Of a stretch of DNA of 64,000 nucleotides, positions 63,468 through 64,000 are shown piece by piece. Both the position numbers and the translations under genes were made by a program. This DNA is from Glutamicibacter protophormiae (GTDB lineage: Bacteria; Actinomycetota; Actinomycetes; Actinomycetales; Micrococcaceae). How positions within the stretch are numbered: position 1 is the stretch's first letter; each line of letters opens with the position of its first letter. The stretch is taken from the NCBI RefSeq assembly GCF_014647495.1, contig NZ_BMPH01000006.1, positions 1 to 64,000 of the forward strand. Direction: 5' to 3'. The notes beneath the pieces were generated by a model. That model had not been told where the DNA came from and did not search any database. It saw only the letters and a list, made by a program, of their open reading frames with translations.

Positions 63468-64000
63468 TTACTCTCCTTCCCCTTCGTGCTTCACGATCAC
63501 GCTGTTCACGGTATCCGGACTGCGGTCGTATTCTTCACCAATGTGTCCATCTTCCAGCTTGGCCATCTGAGCCTTGAACTCTGCCTCGCTGACAACCTTC
63601 AAGTTGAAGAGCATTTCCGAGTGGTACTCGCCGCAAAGCTCGGCGCACTTACCATCGAAGGTACCTTCGACCTGTGGGGTCAGGTAGATGTGATTGGTCT
63701 TACCTGGGATCATGTCCAGCTTCTGAAGGAAGGCCGGAACCCAGAACGAGTGGATGACATCGCGGCTGTTGAGCTGGAACTCTACCGACTTGCCTACTGG
63801 CAGGTACAGGGTTGGCAGAGTTTCCTGAATGCCCTCGGAGCCATCGTCGTTCAGGTGAGCCTGAATGCCGGCGTAGTGCTTCTCCTGATCACCATCGAAG
63901 GTGTAGTTGAAGTCCCAAGCCCACTGCTTGGCGCGAACGTCGACGACGATCTCCGAGTCAACAGGCTTGTTGATGCTGTTAACCAGGTTGTTGTTGAAGC
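63468..64000 (-). CDS. ctaC: Cytochrome c oxidase subunit II (partial)
   Basis: The C-terminal 176 residues; the N-terminus with its signal and membrane helices lies beyond the right edge. The visible part contains the CuA domain: [10 protein letters not shown] (His ligand), [12 protein letters not shown] (two Cys, His, Met) and the conserved KQWAWDF motif. It passes electrons from QcrC to CtaD. Its stop lies 5 bp before the ctaD start. Confidence 0.94.
   Translation of the reverse strand, partial: FNNNLVNSINKPVDSEIVVDVRAKQWAWDFNYTFDGDQEKHYAGIQAHLNDDGSEGIQETLPTLYLPVGKSVEFQLNSRDVIHSFWVPAFLQKLDMIPGKTNHIYLTPQVEGTFDGKCAELCGEYHSEMLFNLKVVSEAEFKAQMAKLEDGHIGEEYDRSPDTVNSVIVKHEGEGE

Overview
The window is a chromosomal segment of a high-GC actinobacterium, most likely of the Micrococcaceae (Arthrobacter/Glutamicibacter type). 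Evidence: two mycothiol genes (mshA, mshC), a pupylation cluster (arc, dop, pup, pafA), a naturally fused PafB-PafC regulator like that known from Arthrobacter, the RNA polymerase-binding protein RbpA beside a polyprenol-phosphate-mannose synthase, and an actinobacterial bcc-aa3 respiratory gene set (ctaE-qcrCAB and ctaCDF). GTG starts and 1-4 bp gene overlaps are common. No rRNA gene, IS element, phage or CRISPR array was seen; there is one tRNA gene (Leu, anticodon GAG).

Layout. 1-990: a decayed two-gene toxin-antitoxin-like pair. 1086-7385: a fatty-acid module (acyl-CoA dehydrogenase/oxidase, TetR regulator, thiolase, two-domain FabG4-like reductase, MaoC dehydratase) whose gene set matches fadE5-fadA2-fabG4-htdX of Mycobacterium. 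7444-9677: mshA and a proline iminopeptidase. 9957-10041: tRNA-Leu. 10192-13860: flavoprotein, F420/NADP-type reductase and a divergent Nramp transporter. 14115-17165: an operon of response regulator, sensor kinase and a TAXI-type lipoprotein. 17252-21261: M20 peptidase, acyl-CoA dehydrogenase-like protein and a DUF222/HNH protein.

21325-42859 follows the order of the Mycobacterium Rv2136c-Rv2092c region: uppP, mshC, a PAC2 protein, HAD phosphatase, site-2 protease, trmI, arc, dop, pup, pafA, two FKBPs, pafBC, a small membrane protein, tatA, tatC, helY, then an amidohydrolase. The proteasome genes prcB/prcA, usually between pup and pafA, are absent, and the ARC ATPase lacks the C-terminal proteasome-docking tail, so pupylation here probably works without a 20S proteasome coded at this locus.

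43257-48767: ppm, rbpA, an SPFH/NfeD pair, and a zapE-def-methyltransferase operon. 49086-53783 is more accessory: ArsR-type regulator, a DHFR-family gene broken by one nonsense codon, an intact DHFR-family gene, an ACR3-like permease, DUF3054, and a self-regulated HTH/membrane-protein pair with two palindromes placed over its promoter. 53946-64000 is the respiratory region: a RAM-domain protein, trpD, ctaE-qcrC-qcrA-qcrB, a GntR regulator, and ctaF-ctaD-ctaC (ctaC runs off the right edge). Most convergent gene ends carry long perfect hairpins that act as terminators.
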